A stretch of DNA of 64,000 bases from Candidatus Thiodubiliella sp. Lineage in GTDB: Bacteria; Pseudomonadota; Gammaproteobacteria; PS1; Pseudothioglobaceae. The notes under the pieces were generated by a model. It had not been told where the DNA came from. It searched no databases and was given only the letters and a program-made list of their open reading frames with translations. Below are positions 18,582 to 25,939 of the stretch, piece after piece (positions within the stretch are counted from its first letter, which is position 1; every line of letters starts with the position of its first letter). The translations under genes and the position numbers were made by a program. Location: contig JAQRGB010000001.1 in the NCBI GenBank assembly GCA_029237605.1, forward strand, positions 256,303 through 320,302, in the 5' to 3' direction.

Positions 18582-18971
18582 ATGAGTAAAGAGGCATTCG
18601 AAAATAATTGTGGTACTAATTCAGAACCCTTTGCATTGCAAAATTTAGGTAATATTATGGAGCCTGAATTTAGTGAAAACTGTATTTTAATTATCGACCC
18701 AAATATGAAAATTCACTCTCGTGCTTACGCCGTAGTGCGTTACAGTGATGAATTGTATTTTCGTCAATATATTGAACGTGGCAATAACAAATTTTTAGTA
18801 CCACTAAATACGCAATGTGACGAGATTGAACTAAAAAGTTATTTTGAAACTATTGGTTGTATAATACAACAAAAGCAACGCAAGCAAAAGCCGTTGCATT
18901 ATTATCATTTAAATTCTAAAACAAAAGAAATGGACTTTACCATCTCTGGCAAAGAAAAAATAAAAGAATAA
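18582..18971 (+). CDS. S24/LexA-like C-terminal domain protein, no DNA-binding domain
   Basis: A 129-residue protein starting at the ATG at 18582, which has AGAGGA seven bases upstream. Its centre (NIMEPEFSENCILIID, then AYAVVRYSDELYFRQYIERG and FLVPLN) follows the order of the S24 peptidase domain of LexA and CI-type repressors. The usual catalytic Ser in the GDSMEP motif is replaced (GNIMEP), and the Lys of the VKR motif appears as Arg (FRQ). The helix-turn-helix domain is absent. It is therefore probably a non-cleaving relative, perhaps a regulator subunit or a phage-derived leftover. The role is unknown. Confidence 0.55.
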   Translation: MSKEAFENNCGTNSEPFALQNLGNIMEPEFSENCILIIDPNMKIHSRAYAVVRYSDELYFRQYIERGNNKFLVPLNTQCDEIELKSYFETIGCIIQQKQRKQKPLHYYHLNSKTKEMDFTISGKEKIKE

Positions 18972-18998
18972 AAAAAATACACTTAAAACTTGGCAATA

Positions 18999-19751
18999 TT
19001 ATGCAGATATCCAGATAAGATGTGCCATTCTGCCTGAATTAACGCCATCTCGGCGATAAGAAAAATATTCTTTGCTTTGCTGATAAGTACATTGATCGCC
19101 ACCAGTAATAACATAAACACCTAAATCATTGAGAATAATTCTTGCTGCTTGATAAATATCTAAGTGATATTTTTTATATTCTTGCGTAAATGATGCAGTA
19201 AGTTTTTTATCTTTAGCAATAAATTGTTCAAACACTTCACTACCCACTTTAAGGTTTTTAGCGCAAATTGCTGGACCAAAATGTATCAACAAATCACGCT
19301 CATCAAACTCTTTAATGAATGATTCAATTACACCATTTAAAAAACCCTTCCAACCTACATGTGCTACACCAACTTGTGTACCTGATTGATTAGATGCAAA
19401 AATTGGCAAACAGTCAGCGCTCATTACTGCACAAACCACACCTTTTTCATAAGTGATAACACTATCGCCGTCGCAATCACTGGAATTGGCATTCAGGCAA
19501 ATATCAGAGTGGGTTTGATTTAACCATCTTGGTGTACTAGGTAAATTAAAACGCATCTCTAATAATTCACGATTATGTGCAACAGTGTCAAAATTATCAC
19601 CTGTATGTATTGCTAAATTAAAATTAGCATAACCATCAACACTCTCCCCATCTTCTAAATATCGTTGAGTTGAAAGGTATTTAACATTATTTGGAAAATT
19701 AGCTATCTCACTAGCGTGGGAAAATAGTTGTTTATTGCTAAACTGGGTCAT
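18999..19751 (-). CDS. pgeF: YfiH/LACC1-family purine nucleoside phosphorylase-like protein
   Basis: Formerly called polyphenol oxidase or laccase domain protein. Family members phosphorolyse or deaminate purine nucleosides, and PgeF of E. coli also clears a faulty peptidoglycan precursor. The metal-binding residues are visible: His in RWLNQTHSDIC, Cys in MSADCLPIF, and His in VGVAHVGWKGFLNG. I use the start MTQFSNKQ at 19751 (250 residues). An upstream ATG at 19769 is possible. It overlaps the 3' end of rluD by 14 bases, and this rluD-pgeF pairing is common in gammaproteobacteria. Confidence 0.9.
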   Translation of the reverse strand: MTQFSNKQLFSHASEIANFPNNVKYLSTQRYLEDGESVDGYANFNLAIHTGDNFDTVAHNRELLEMRFNLPSTPRWLNQTHSDICLNANSSDCDGDSVITYEKGVVCAVMSADCLPIFASNQSGTQVGVAHVGWKGFLNGVIESFIKEFDERDLLIHFGPAICAKNLKVGSEVFEQFIAKDKKLTASFTQEYKKYHLDIYQAARIILNDLGVYVITGGDQCTYQQSKEYFSYRRDGVNSGRMAHLIWISA

Positions 19752-20682
19752 ATTTTTGTAGCACTTCAATTAAATCTTGCATATCTTTTGGTAATGTCAC
19801 CTTCCATGACATCTTCTCCATTGAAATCGGGTGTATTAATGTGAGTTTTTTAGAATGCAATGCTTGGCGCTTAAAGCTTTTAAGCGCGTCTTTAAGCGCT
19901 TCATCTGCTTTCTTTGGAAAATGAACCTTACCACCATACATCGCATCAGCAATTAACGGGTATCCTATATATGACATATGTACACGAATTTGATGAGTGC
20001 GTCCTGTTTCTAAAATTGCCTTGAGATGGGTATGATGTCCAAACCTATTGATCACACGGTAATGTGTGATAGCATCCTTGCCACCTTCAGTTACCGCTTG
20101 TTTAATGCGATTTTTAGAATCACGCCCAATAGGCTTATCAACCATACCACCTGAAATCATATGCCCGTATACAATAGCACTATATTCCCTTGAAATATTA
20201 TGCATTTGCAATTGCTCAACCAGATTTTTTTGTGCTAATTCACTACGTGCTACTACCATTAGGCCAGAAGTATTTTTATCCAAACGATGTACAATACCGG
20301 CTCTATCAAGTTTAGTCAACGATGTGTCATAATGTAGCAATGCATTTGCTAATGTTCCACTCCAATTACCTATACCAGGATGCGTAACTAAACCTACTGG
20401 CTTATTAACAATGATTATATTTTCATCTTCAAAAACTATATCTATAGGAATATCTTCCGCCACCCAATCATTAGTTTTTTCTTGATTTATTTTGAGCTTA
20501 ACAATCTCACCACCTAACACTTTTTCTTTAGGTTTAAAAGTTTTGTCATTAATAAAAACACTACCTGATTTAATCCAAGTAGTGATTTTAGAACGAGAGT
20601 AATCTGGCAACATTACAGCTAGCGCGCTATCAATACGTTGTCCGATTAGTCGGTCTGGGATGATGATGTTTAATTTTCTCAT
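19738..20682 (-). CDS. rluD: 23S rRNA pseudouridine synthase, RluD family
   Basis: Makes pseudouridines in helix 69 of 23S rRNA. An N-terminal S4 domain (DRLIGQRIDSALAVML, DYSRSKITTWI) precedes the catalytic domain with GIVHRLDKNTSGLMVVAR, which carries the catalytic Asp, and the GRTHQIRVHMSYIG block. I chose the start at 20682 (MRKLNIIIPD, 314 residues) because it aligns with the usual N-terminus. An upstream ATG at 20709 would add nine residues. First gene of rluD-pgeF. Confidence 0.94.
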   Translation of the reverse strand: MRKLNIIIPDRLIGQRIDSALAVMLPDYSRSKITTWIKSGSVFINDKTFKPKEKVLGGEIVKLKINQEKTNDWVAEDIPIDIVFEDENIIIVNKPVGLVTHPGIGNWSGTLANALLHYDTSLTKLDRAGIVHRLDKNTSGLMVVARSELAQKNLVEQLQMHNISREYSAIVYGHMISGGMVDKPIGRDSKNRIKQAVTEGGKDAITHYRVINRFGHHTHLKAILETGRTHQIRVHMSYIGYPLIADAMYGGKVHFPKKADEALKDALKSFKRQALHSKKLTLIHPISMEKMSWKVTLPKDMQDLIEVLQKYDPV

Positions 20683-20992
20683 TCTTATTATTTTACTGTT
20701 TTTTATCATTGTAGATGAGGCGGCTTTACGTAAGTGTTTTTAATATTGTATATTTTTCTATTTTTAGAAAGTATTTTTTACTTTCAAGAAATTGCTATGC
20801 ATTGCAAAGTACAAGATAGATTTTAAAAATACACAAAAATTTAGCATCCCTAAATAACTGAATATTTTTACAGAAATAATATAGTAAAAAGGAAAGTTTG
20901 GCATCCCATAGGGTAAGAGCAAATTTTCTAAAAATTGATATCAATATACTCTATATTAAAAATATCAATATTCCAAACTATAGTCATAGTAA
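20683..20992. other. Intergenic between rluD and the IS3 element
   Basis: About 310 AT-rich bases without a recognisable gene or RNA. It must contain the rluD promoter on the minus strand. The last four bases (GTAA, 20989-20992) are repeated just after the IS remnant at 24707-24710. Confidence 0.5.
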
Positions 20993-21062
20993 TGCAATAC
21001 CACCAAAAAACCAAACCATTCTAAAGTAGAAAATTCTATAATAAAAAACAAGGAGTTTTCAC

Positions 21063-21360
21063 ATGAAAAAATTAAGATACAACAGAGCCACAAATCATTA
21101 ATATTCTCAAACAAAATCAATCAGGCATATCTGCAACTGAACTGTGTCGTGAATACGCAATGAGCCAAGCCACATTTTATAAGTGGCGTTCTAAATATGG
21201 TGGTGCAGATGTTTTCATGGTTAAGCGCCTAAAGGAACTGGAATCAGAAAATACTCAGTTCAAGCGTATGTATATTGAGAGTGAGTTAAAACTGCAAATT
21301 GCAAAGGATGCTTTAGCAAAAAGTTTTAAAGCCTATCTACAAGGCGTGAGATGGCTTTAA
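21063..21360 (+). pseudogene. IS3 orfA (HTH transposase subunit), frameshifted at the N-terminus
   Basis: An ATG at 21063 with AAGGAG upstream begins MKKLRY and then hits a stop after six more codons. Removing one A at about 21081 restores MKKLRY-TEPQIINILK, then QNQSGISATELCREY and MSQATFYKWRSKYGG, a standard IS3 helix-turn-helix subunit of about 97 residues with a Leu-rich C-terminal coil. As it stands, only a shortened product starting at an internal Met (about 21160) could be made, lacking the first part of the DNA-binding helix region. Transposition from this copy is therefore doubtful. Confidence 0.75.
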
Positions 21361-22136
21361 ACATTAATCAACAAAATAAGATCACAAGCATTAAACTTGT
21401 CTGTGAGGTTTGCAGTATCAGTAAAAGTACCTATTACTACAAACCAAGACTCAGTAATGAAAATGCCATGATTGCCGATTATCTGCTGCGTTTAACTCAA
21501 ACGCACAAGCGTTGGGGGTTTAAGTTGTGCTATTTATATCTGCGTAGTGTCAAAGGTTACAAATTTAATCATAAGCGTGTTTATCGTATTTATAGAGAGT
21601 TGGAGCTTAATTTAAGAATCAAACCCAGAAGAAGGATCAAACGAGACAAGCCTGAGGCACTGAGTGTGCTAAGCAAAATCAATCAAACTTGGTCAATGGA
21701 TTTTATGAGCGATTCACTCACTGATGGTAGAAGCATCAGAGCCTTTAATGTGGTGGATGATTACAACCTAGAAGGGGCCTTAAATATTGATGTGGATTTA
21801 TCTATGCCAGCAAGACGAGTTATTCAATCATTAGAACGTCTAGTTGAATGGCGTGGTAAACCAAATTCAATAAGATGTGATAATGGTCCTAAATATATAA
21901 GCCAACAACTCAGAGATAGTGCTATTGAACTTAAATATATCCAACCAGGCAAGGCAACTCAAAACGCCTATATTGAGAGATTTAATCGAACAGTAAGACA
22001 GGAGTGTTTGGACTTACATTTATTTGATTCAGTTGAACAAGCACAAAATCTGACCACGCAGTGGCTATGGGTTTGTAATAATGAACGACCGCATTTTGCA
22101 CTAGGTGGAATACCACCAAGAGCAAAGGTGGCGTAA
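21351..22136 (+). CDS. IS3-family transposase OrfB (DDE integrase domain)
   Basis: A 261-residue integrase-core protein overlapping orfA by ten bases in another frame, the arrangement that needs programmed frameshifting in IS3 elements. The HTH_21 segment (YLLRLTQTHKRWGFKLCYLYL) is followed by the catalytic Asp in QTWSMDFMSD, the second Asp in IRCDNGPKYIS, and the Glu in NAYIERFNRTVRQECLD. The D-D-E set is intact. The Lys in NGPKY, where Glu is usual, and the shortened YNLEGALNIDVD segment suggest slight decay. Confidence 0.88.
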   Translation: MALNINQQNKITSIKLVCEVCSISKSTYYYKPRLSNENAMIADYLLRLTQTHKRWGFKLCYLYLRSVKGYKFNHKRVYRIYRELELNLRIKPRRRIKRDKPEALSVLSKINQTWSMDFMSDSLTDGRSIRAFNVVDDYNLEGALNIDVDLSMPARRVIQSLERLVEWRGKPNSIRCDNGPKYISQQLRDSAIELKYIQPGKATQNAYIERFNRTVRQECLDLHLFDSVEQAQNLTTQWLWVCNNERPHFALGGIPPRAKVA

Positions 22137-22341
22137 TAAAATGACTGTAAACAGTCAAACCTCTACTTTATAGTTGTATGGAAAATGGGGGTATTACAAA
22201 AAGCCTCAAGATGACTGGTAAAGACTATTGTTTAAATGGAAGTGTTGCACTTATTGGTTGAATTAACCTATTATTATTATTGTTATTATGTGATAAACAC
22301 CTTGTATAATTTTTATTTTTAACTAAATAAGCGAGTACATT

Positions 22342-23013
22342 ATGTCTGAATATAAATTAACAATTAACCTAAATGCAGAAACTTTACAATATTTATATGA
22401 TAAAAAACTAGAACTATATTTATTTAAAGGGGCATCAGCTGTAGCTGGAGCTAAAGCATGTCTTTGGATAAAGGTAGCTAAGTTTTCTGAAAAATTCACA
22501 ATTAGTTGGGATGAAAAATATGATGGATTTTTTCATAGGGGGTATACTAAAGCTGGTGCTCATATTGATATGACAGATAATGATGCCTTAGCAGAAGGAG
22601 AAAAATATACTTTACATCCAGATGGGAATGCTTCTAAAGGAGAAGGGGCGACTGGTATTTTTTCTTTTGCGGCTGATAAAGGTATTACAGAAGACTGGTC
22701 ATGTGGCCTCGCTCTTAAAGGAACAAAAATTGCAACGCCTATTGTTTCAACAAACATAACACCATCTATATCTGAGTCTATGAAGGTAAATGAAAAAATA
22801 CTAGGATACCTAGCATCAAAAATAGATGTTGGTGACGTTGTGATAGCGTCAACAAGTCAAACATTTGTGATTGATTATAATACATCGTCACTAGAATGTT
22901 CCTTGAGTTTTGATAAATTTAAAGGATGGACTAAAGATGAACAATATGATCCGCGTATCACATTCATTGATAATGGCACTGATATTGCCAAACAAATAAT
23001 TAACGAAGGTTGA
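22342..23013 (+). CDS. Hypothetical protein, soluble, beta-rich (cargo gene 1)
   Basis: A 223-residue protein without signal peptide or membrane segment. I do not recognise it with confidence. The N-terminus (YKLTINLNAETLQYLYDKKL), followed by an alternating hydrophobic pattern, and the phrases KFTISWDEKYDGFF and TFVIDYNTSSLECSLSF suggest a beta-sandwich made of two related halves. It vaguely recalls small secreted or inclusion-type proteins of bacteria and fungi, recollection only. It is the first of four orphan genes between two IS ends, with its own upstream region and no operon partner closer than 85 bases. Confidence 0.6.
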   Translation: MSEYKLTINLNAETLQYLYDKKLELYLFKGASAVAGAKACLWIKVAKFSEKFTISWDEKYDGFFHRGYTKAGAHIDMTDNDALAEGEKYTLHPDGNASKGEGATGIFSFAADKGITEDWSCGLALKGTKIATPIVSTNITPSISESMKVNEKILGYLASKIDVGDVVIASTSQTFVIDYNTSSLECSLSFDKFKGWTKDEQYDPRITFIDNGTDIAKQIINEG

Positions 23014-23098
23014 ATTTATATGATAAGCAGTAGCTGAAAATGAGTTTTTAATATTTCTTAAAAACTATGCACTAATAAAATAAAGACGAATTAAAATT

Positions 23099-23548
23099 AT
23101 GAATAGACCAATGACAAACGAAGAAAAGATACGATTTCGTGGATATTTCCCTAAGCTAGATACAAATCGGTCGATAGTAACAGACAACGTAACTGCAGTT
23201 TACAACTGTATAGCATGGACGGTTAAAATTACATCAAGCTGGATATGGCCTGGCGATAATATCATGGATTTTGATGCCTTCTATAATCAACATGGGTTTT
23301 TTCGTTCAGAGTTTGCCCCTGGCTCTATCGCAGCTTGGGGGGGAAATTCATCTCAAATGACTCACGGGTCTGTATTAGCTGATCCAGGAACAGCTGAACT
23401 TAAATGGGAGTCTAAATGTGGGAGTGATCTGCGAATTTTGCATAAACGTGATGAACTTGAGTGCGAAATTTATGGTGAAATTCTTTTTTTTATAGACTCA
23501 AAACTACTTTGGCAGATGACAAGTTTGCGTCTATTATTTCCAAAATAA
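23099..23548 (+). CDS. DUF7689-like protein (cargo gene 2)
   Basis: A 149-residue protein whose order of motifs matches the DUF7689 type as I recall it: an N-terminal FRGYFPKLD, then YNCIAWTVKITSSWIWP with a Cys, FYNQHGFFRSEF, an MTHGSVLAD segment with a His, WESKCGSDLRILHKRDELE, and YGEILFF. The Cys and His spacing would suit a papain-like or NlpC/P60-like fold, an inference. After YGEILFF the frame runs into a T-run and then an unrelated tail (SKLLWQMTSLRLLFPK), so the natural C-terminus may be in the next frame (see 23572-23949). Confidence 0.55.
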   Translation: MNRPMTNEEKIRFRGYFPKLDTNRSIVTDNVTAVYNCIAWTVKITSSWIWPGDNIMDFDAFYNQHGFFRSEFAPGSIAAWGGNSSQMTHGSVLADPGTAELKWESKCGSDLRILHKRDELECEIYGEILFFIDSKLLWQMTSLRLLFPK

Positions 23549-23571
23549 ATGATACGACACAAGGAGACTTT

Positions 23572-23949
23572 ATGAAACTTGAAAATGAAATAGAGGAGCA
23601 ATTACAAGTAGAAATAAAGTCTGTCCCAGAAAAGACAAGAGTGTCATTCGATAAAATTTTCTGTGAATGGCAAAAAACTTGGGGTGCTGAAGAATTTAAG
23701 TATATTTCAAACCCATCATTTGTCCGACTTACGAAGCCTTACCAGAATCTTGTCGCAATGGGTGATCAAATTTTACCTTTAATTATTGAAAAACTTCTCA
23801 ATCCCAATAATTTCTTTGCGCTGCAACTCTACGATTCGCTGCAGTCAAATAAAAAATTGATTGTTTGTTTAGATCCAGCAGCAGACGAAATTCTTGAAGG
23901 TGAGCAAGGACGTGCACGCCGCACAGTGCTTGCGTGGTTAAAAAAGTAA
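23572..23949 (+). CDS. Hypothetical protein, possible C-terminal domain of cargo gene 2
   Basis: A 125-residue product if translation starts at the ATG at 23572, which has AAGGAG seven bases upstream. The same frame is open further upstream, to the run of eight T at about 23485-23492 that ends the previous gene. The segment PYQNLVAMGDQILPLIIEKL, then NPNNFFALQLYDSLQ and ILEGEQGRARRTVLAWL reads like a small helical domain that I recall being fused behind DUF7689-type domains. It may thus be a separate gene or the second half of a split one. Function is unknown. Confidence 0.55.
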   Translation: MKLENEIEEQLQVEIKSVPEKTRVSFDKIFCEWQKTWGAEEFKYISNPSFVRLTKPYQNLVAMGDQILPLIIEKLLNPNNFFALQLYDSLQSNKKLIVCLDPAADEILEGEQGRARRTVLAWLKK

Positions 23950-24031
23950 AAAAAGACTATAAAACCAACAATCTATCATTGTGGTATTTAAAATAAGTTT
24001 TGGGTATTATGCATAATTTAAGGAGATTAAA

Positions 24032-24553
24032 ATTAACTTAACTCCAAAAGGTGCGCTAGCTGTCCAATATGGTCACCAGGAAAAATTACAATTAGCAACC
24101 AGACTTATTCAAGGAGAGGTCGATATAAATCGCTATGTTAAAGGTGTTTGTTACGATGTTGCCGCGTTTATTAAATATCTTTTAGGGAGCGATCATCTGC
24201 CTTATGGAGGAGGAATAACAACTGCACAACTTATTACTATTACAGCGCAAGGATGGATTCCCAATTTAAACTCGTATACACATTGGCAATATAGGGATCT
24301 TATTCCGTCAGGCAGTATTATTACATTTAGAAGATTGGTATATGACCAAGTTTTTCATGCCGCTATATCAATAGGTATGACTTCAATACGCGCTGTGAAC
24401 GGAGGCCCACTAGGAGCCGGGTGGATGGTGCCGGCCAACTTAAACACTGTGTTAAAATTGAGTCCCAAACGTCCTGCTCACCGTCAAGATATATTTTTGT
24501 ATGATAATACAAATATTGTAGTTCAGATTCAAAGGAATCTGGCTAGTACATAA
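24032..24553 (+). CDS. NlpC/P60-like putative cysteine hydrolase with ATT start (cargo gene 4)
   Basis: An open frame of 173 codons with no ATG at its start. AAGGAG at 24020-24025 lies six bases before an ATT codon at 24032, which would begin (M)NLTPKGALAVQYG. The next in-frame alternative starts, such as the TTG at 24335, would lose half the protein. It has a Cys at a helix start (GVCYDVAAFIKYLLG), a middle IPSGSIITFRRL, and a His in VFHAAISIG, the Cys-GDxxxF-His order of NlpC/P60 and related papain-like hydrolases. No signal peptide is visible. The gene may be translated from a rare start or be silenced by an ATG to ATT change. Confidence 0.5.
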   Translation: MNLTPKGALAVQYGHQEKLQLATRLIQGEVDINRYVKGVCYDVAAFIKYLLGSDHLPYGGGITTAQLITITAQGWIPNLNSYTHWQYRDLIPSGSIITFRRLVYDQVFHAAISIGMTSIRAVNGGPLGAGWMVPANLNTVLKLSPKRPAHRQDIFLYDNTNIVVQIQRNLAST

Positions 24554-24566
24554 CCCCAAAACCTTT

Positions 24567-24706
24567 TGCAATACCCCTATTTTCCGTACAGGGCGAATTC
24601 AACTAAGTGCAACTGTAATGCCACCAAGAGCAAAGGTGGCGTAATAAAATGACTGTAAACAGTCAAACCTCTACTTTAGAGTTGTATGAAAAATGGGGAT
24701 ATTACA
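24567..24706. mobile_element. 140-bp internally deleted IS3 remnant
   Basis: It begins with TGCAATACCCC and a further stretch similar to the IS3 right end read in reverse (24 bases, three mismatches by eye, 24567-24590). It ends with an 86-base copy (24621-24706, about three mismatches) of the last 86 bases of the complete element (22113-22198), including the last codons of orfB. The right edge is followed by GTAA, the same four bases that precede the complete IS at 20989. Only the two ends survive. Confidence 0.7.
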
Positions 24707-24765
24707 GTAATATAAGCATATATATGATATATTAAATTTCAAATAAGCTTAGATAAGTCATATGC

Positions 24766-25075
24766 TTACATACGATGTTCTAAAATAAAGACCTGGACTA
24801 ATTTACCTAAGTTAATAATTCCACGGCGCTCACCATGATTTTCACCTGATGATATTTGGCCTTGTAAGAAGGTTAAGTCTTTACTTTTTTCATCTAATTT
24901 AGAGAGTGGCTGAATGGTTTTAATACCGTAATCTATCTCGTCTGAAGCAAGACCACCTATCTTAACTTCAGTACGACCAGAGCCAAACTGATTGACGAAC
25001 TCATTGGCTTTATCATTAACAAAGGTTTCTGTATTATTAACAATTTTGTTTTTTAATTGGTTTTTTATATTTGTG
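24766..25075 (-). pseudogene. Inverse autotransporter (intimin-like) beta-barrel fragment
   Basis: The minus strand encodes TNIKNQLKNKIVN, then FVNDKANEFVNQFGSGRTEVK and GIKTIQPLSKLDEKSKDLTFLQ, followed by GERRGIINLG. This is the start of the barrel domain of inverse autotransporters, where linker, DISYGIKTIQPL-like strands and QGQ motifs follow each other. Both sides are broken: upstream the frame enters the 123-bp repeat at 25076, and downstream the family resemblance stops after INLG. Passenger and most of the barrel are gone. Confidence 0.6.
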
Positions 25076-25198
25076 AGACCACTGCATAGCACCCTAAAAT
25101 CATCCATCAGCAGTTAAAATCTTTATTTTTTTTGACTTTTCAAAGCCAAAAAAAATAAAACTCTGTTTTTCATTAAAAAACCATAGGTATTAACTATA
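25076..25198. repeat. 123-bp direct repeat, left copy
   Basis: Identical by eye over 123 bases to 31355-31477, in the same orientation. Contains a perfect 13-bp inverted repeat, TTTATTTTTTTTG against CAAAAAAAATAAA, around a 12-base loop. The two copies bracket the arsR-to-merA island. It may be an IS end or a small non-autonomous element. The right copy lies beside an IS5-type transposase remnant. Confidence 0.85.
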
Positions 25199-25272
25199 TC
25201 GATGGATCAAGCGTAACTGATTCAATCAAAGACAACGATAGAATTTTTACCAAAATCAGTTATGCTTTTTAA
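25198..25272 (+). pseudogene. Possible C-terminal end of an outer-membrane beta-barrel
   Basis: Directly after the repeat the plus strand reads IDGSSVTDSIKDNDRIFTK and then ISYAF and a stop. A final strand ending in YxF is characteristic of outer-membrane porins, recognised by the BAM machinery. Nothing upstream belongs to the same protein because the 123-bp repeat intervenes. The fragment is only 24 codons, so the call is weak. Confidence 0.35.
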
Positions 25273-25528
25273 ATAATTACTCTAATCCAATGTATAGAAT
25301 TGCCATTACTCTGCCTGTGCTTGCAAAAAATTAGCTCCATCCATCGGTATTAGCGGCTATTTTTTGCTATTCCAAGCGGTTTCTTATCATTAAATGGTAA
25401 AAAGTCAACATCTTTTGTATTATTTATTTTTGAAAATTGCATTACATAGTTTTAACTTTAATAGAACGCATAAAAGAGTATTTCTTTAAATAATTAGTCC
25501 ATCAAAAACATCCTTGTAAATTTATAGC
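25273..25528. other. Non-coding stretch before the arsR promoter
   Basis: About 250 bases with no recognisable gene on either strand, between the barrel fragment and the arsR promoter. Probably decayed sequence at the edge of the island. Confidence 0.4.
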
Positions 25529-25586
25529 TTGACAATATTTGTTTATTGAGTAAGATATCTTGTTATTCAAATATATGAATAACAAG
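25529..25586 (+). promoter_or_regulatory. arsR promoter and ArsR-type operator
   Basis: TTGACA (25529-25534) and TAAGAT (25551-25556) are spaced by 16 bases. Just downstream, and before the arsR ATG at 25595, lies a perfect 11-bp inverted repeat, CTTGTTATTCA (25559-25569) and TGAATAACAAG (25576-25586), with a 6-bp AT spacer. The TATTCA/TGAATA core is the hallmark of ArsR/SmtB operators. Binding here would block transcription, so the island operon should be autoregulated by ArsR and induced by its ligand. Confidence 0.8.
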
Positions 25587-25594
25587 GTTTACAA

Positions 25595-25939
25595 ATGAAT
25601 GAATTTTTTAATGTATTATCAGACGAAACTAGACTTAGATGCCTTATCTTAATTTGTGAGAACAAAGAATTATGCGTTTGTGAAATCGAATATGCTCTCA
25701 AACTTTCACAGCCAAAAGTATCACGCCATTTAAGTATTCTTAAATTGAATGGTTTAATTCGAAAACGCCGTTGCGGCAAGTGGATTTTGTATTCTATTCA
25801 CCCTAATTTAGTCGTTTTTCAAAAAAATATTATTAAATTTATAACCACTGAAGCGCATACAAAATCTTTGTTTCAACGAGATTCAAAACGACTTAAAATA
25901 ATGGATAATCGTCCAAAAATAGAAAAATTCGATGTTTGA
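25595..25939 (+). CDS. arsR: ArsR/SmtB-family repressor
   Basis: A 114-residue winged helix protein. The helix with ELCVCEIEYAL carries the CxC pair that binds arsenite or antimonite in classical ArsR. The recognition helix LSQPKVSRHLSILK is typical. The Cys in RKRRCGKW is extra. It should repress its own operon through the palindrome just upstream. The gene overlaps the permease by eight bases. Related persulfide sensors (BigR/SqrR) regulate rhodanese and metallo-beta-lactamase genes like those downstream, so a sulfur-responsive role is possible, although the CxC motif argues for metalloid sensing. Confidence 0.87.
   Translation: MNEFFNVLSDETRLRCLILICENKELCVCEIEYALKLSQPKVSRHLSILKLNGLIRKRRCGKWILYSIHPNLVVFQKNIIKFITTEAHTKSLFQRDSKRLKIMDNRPKIEKFDV

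Larger units (their letters stand above)
20993..22198 (+). mobile_element. IS3-family insertion sequence
   Basis: A 1206-bp element with two overlapping transposase frames. The left end begins TGCAATACC (20993), and the right end, read on the minus strand, begins TGTAATACC (22198). Both ends carry a CTAAAGTAG or TATAAAGTAG block about 30 bases in, so they form imperfect terminal inverted repeats of the TG...CA type. The transposase style (GRSIRAFNVVDDYN, RCDNGPKYIS) suggests the IS407/IS51-like part of the family, not certain. The left flank is GTAA. The immediate right flank is not, but GTAA is found after the partner remnant at 24707. Confidence 0.85.
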
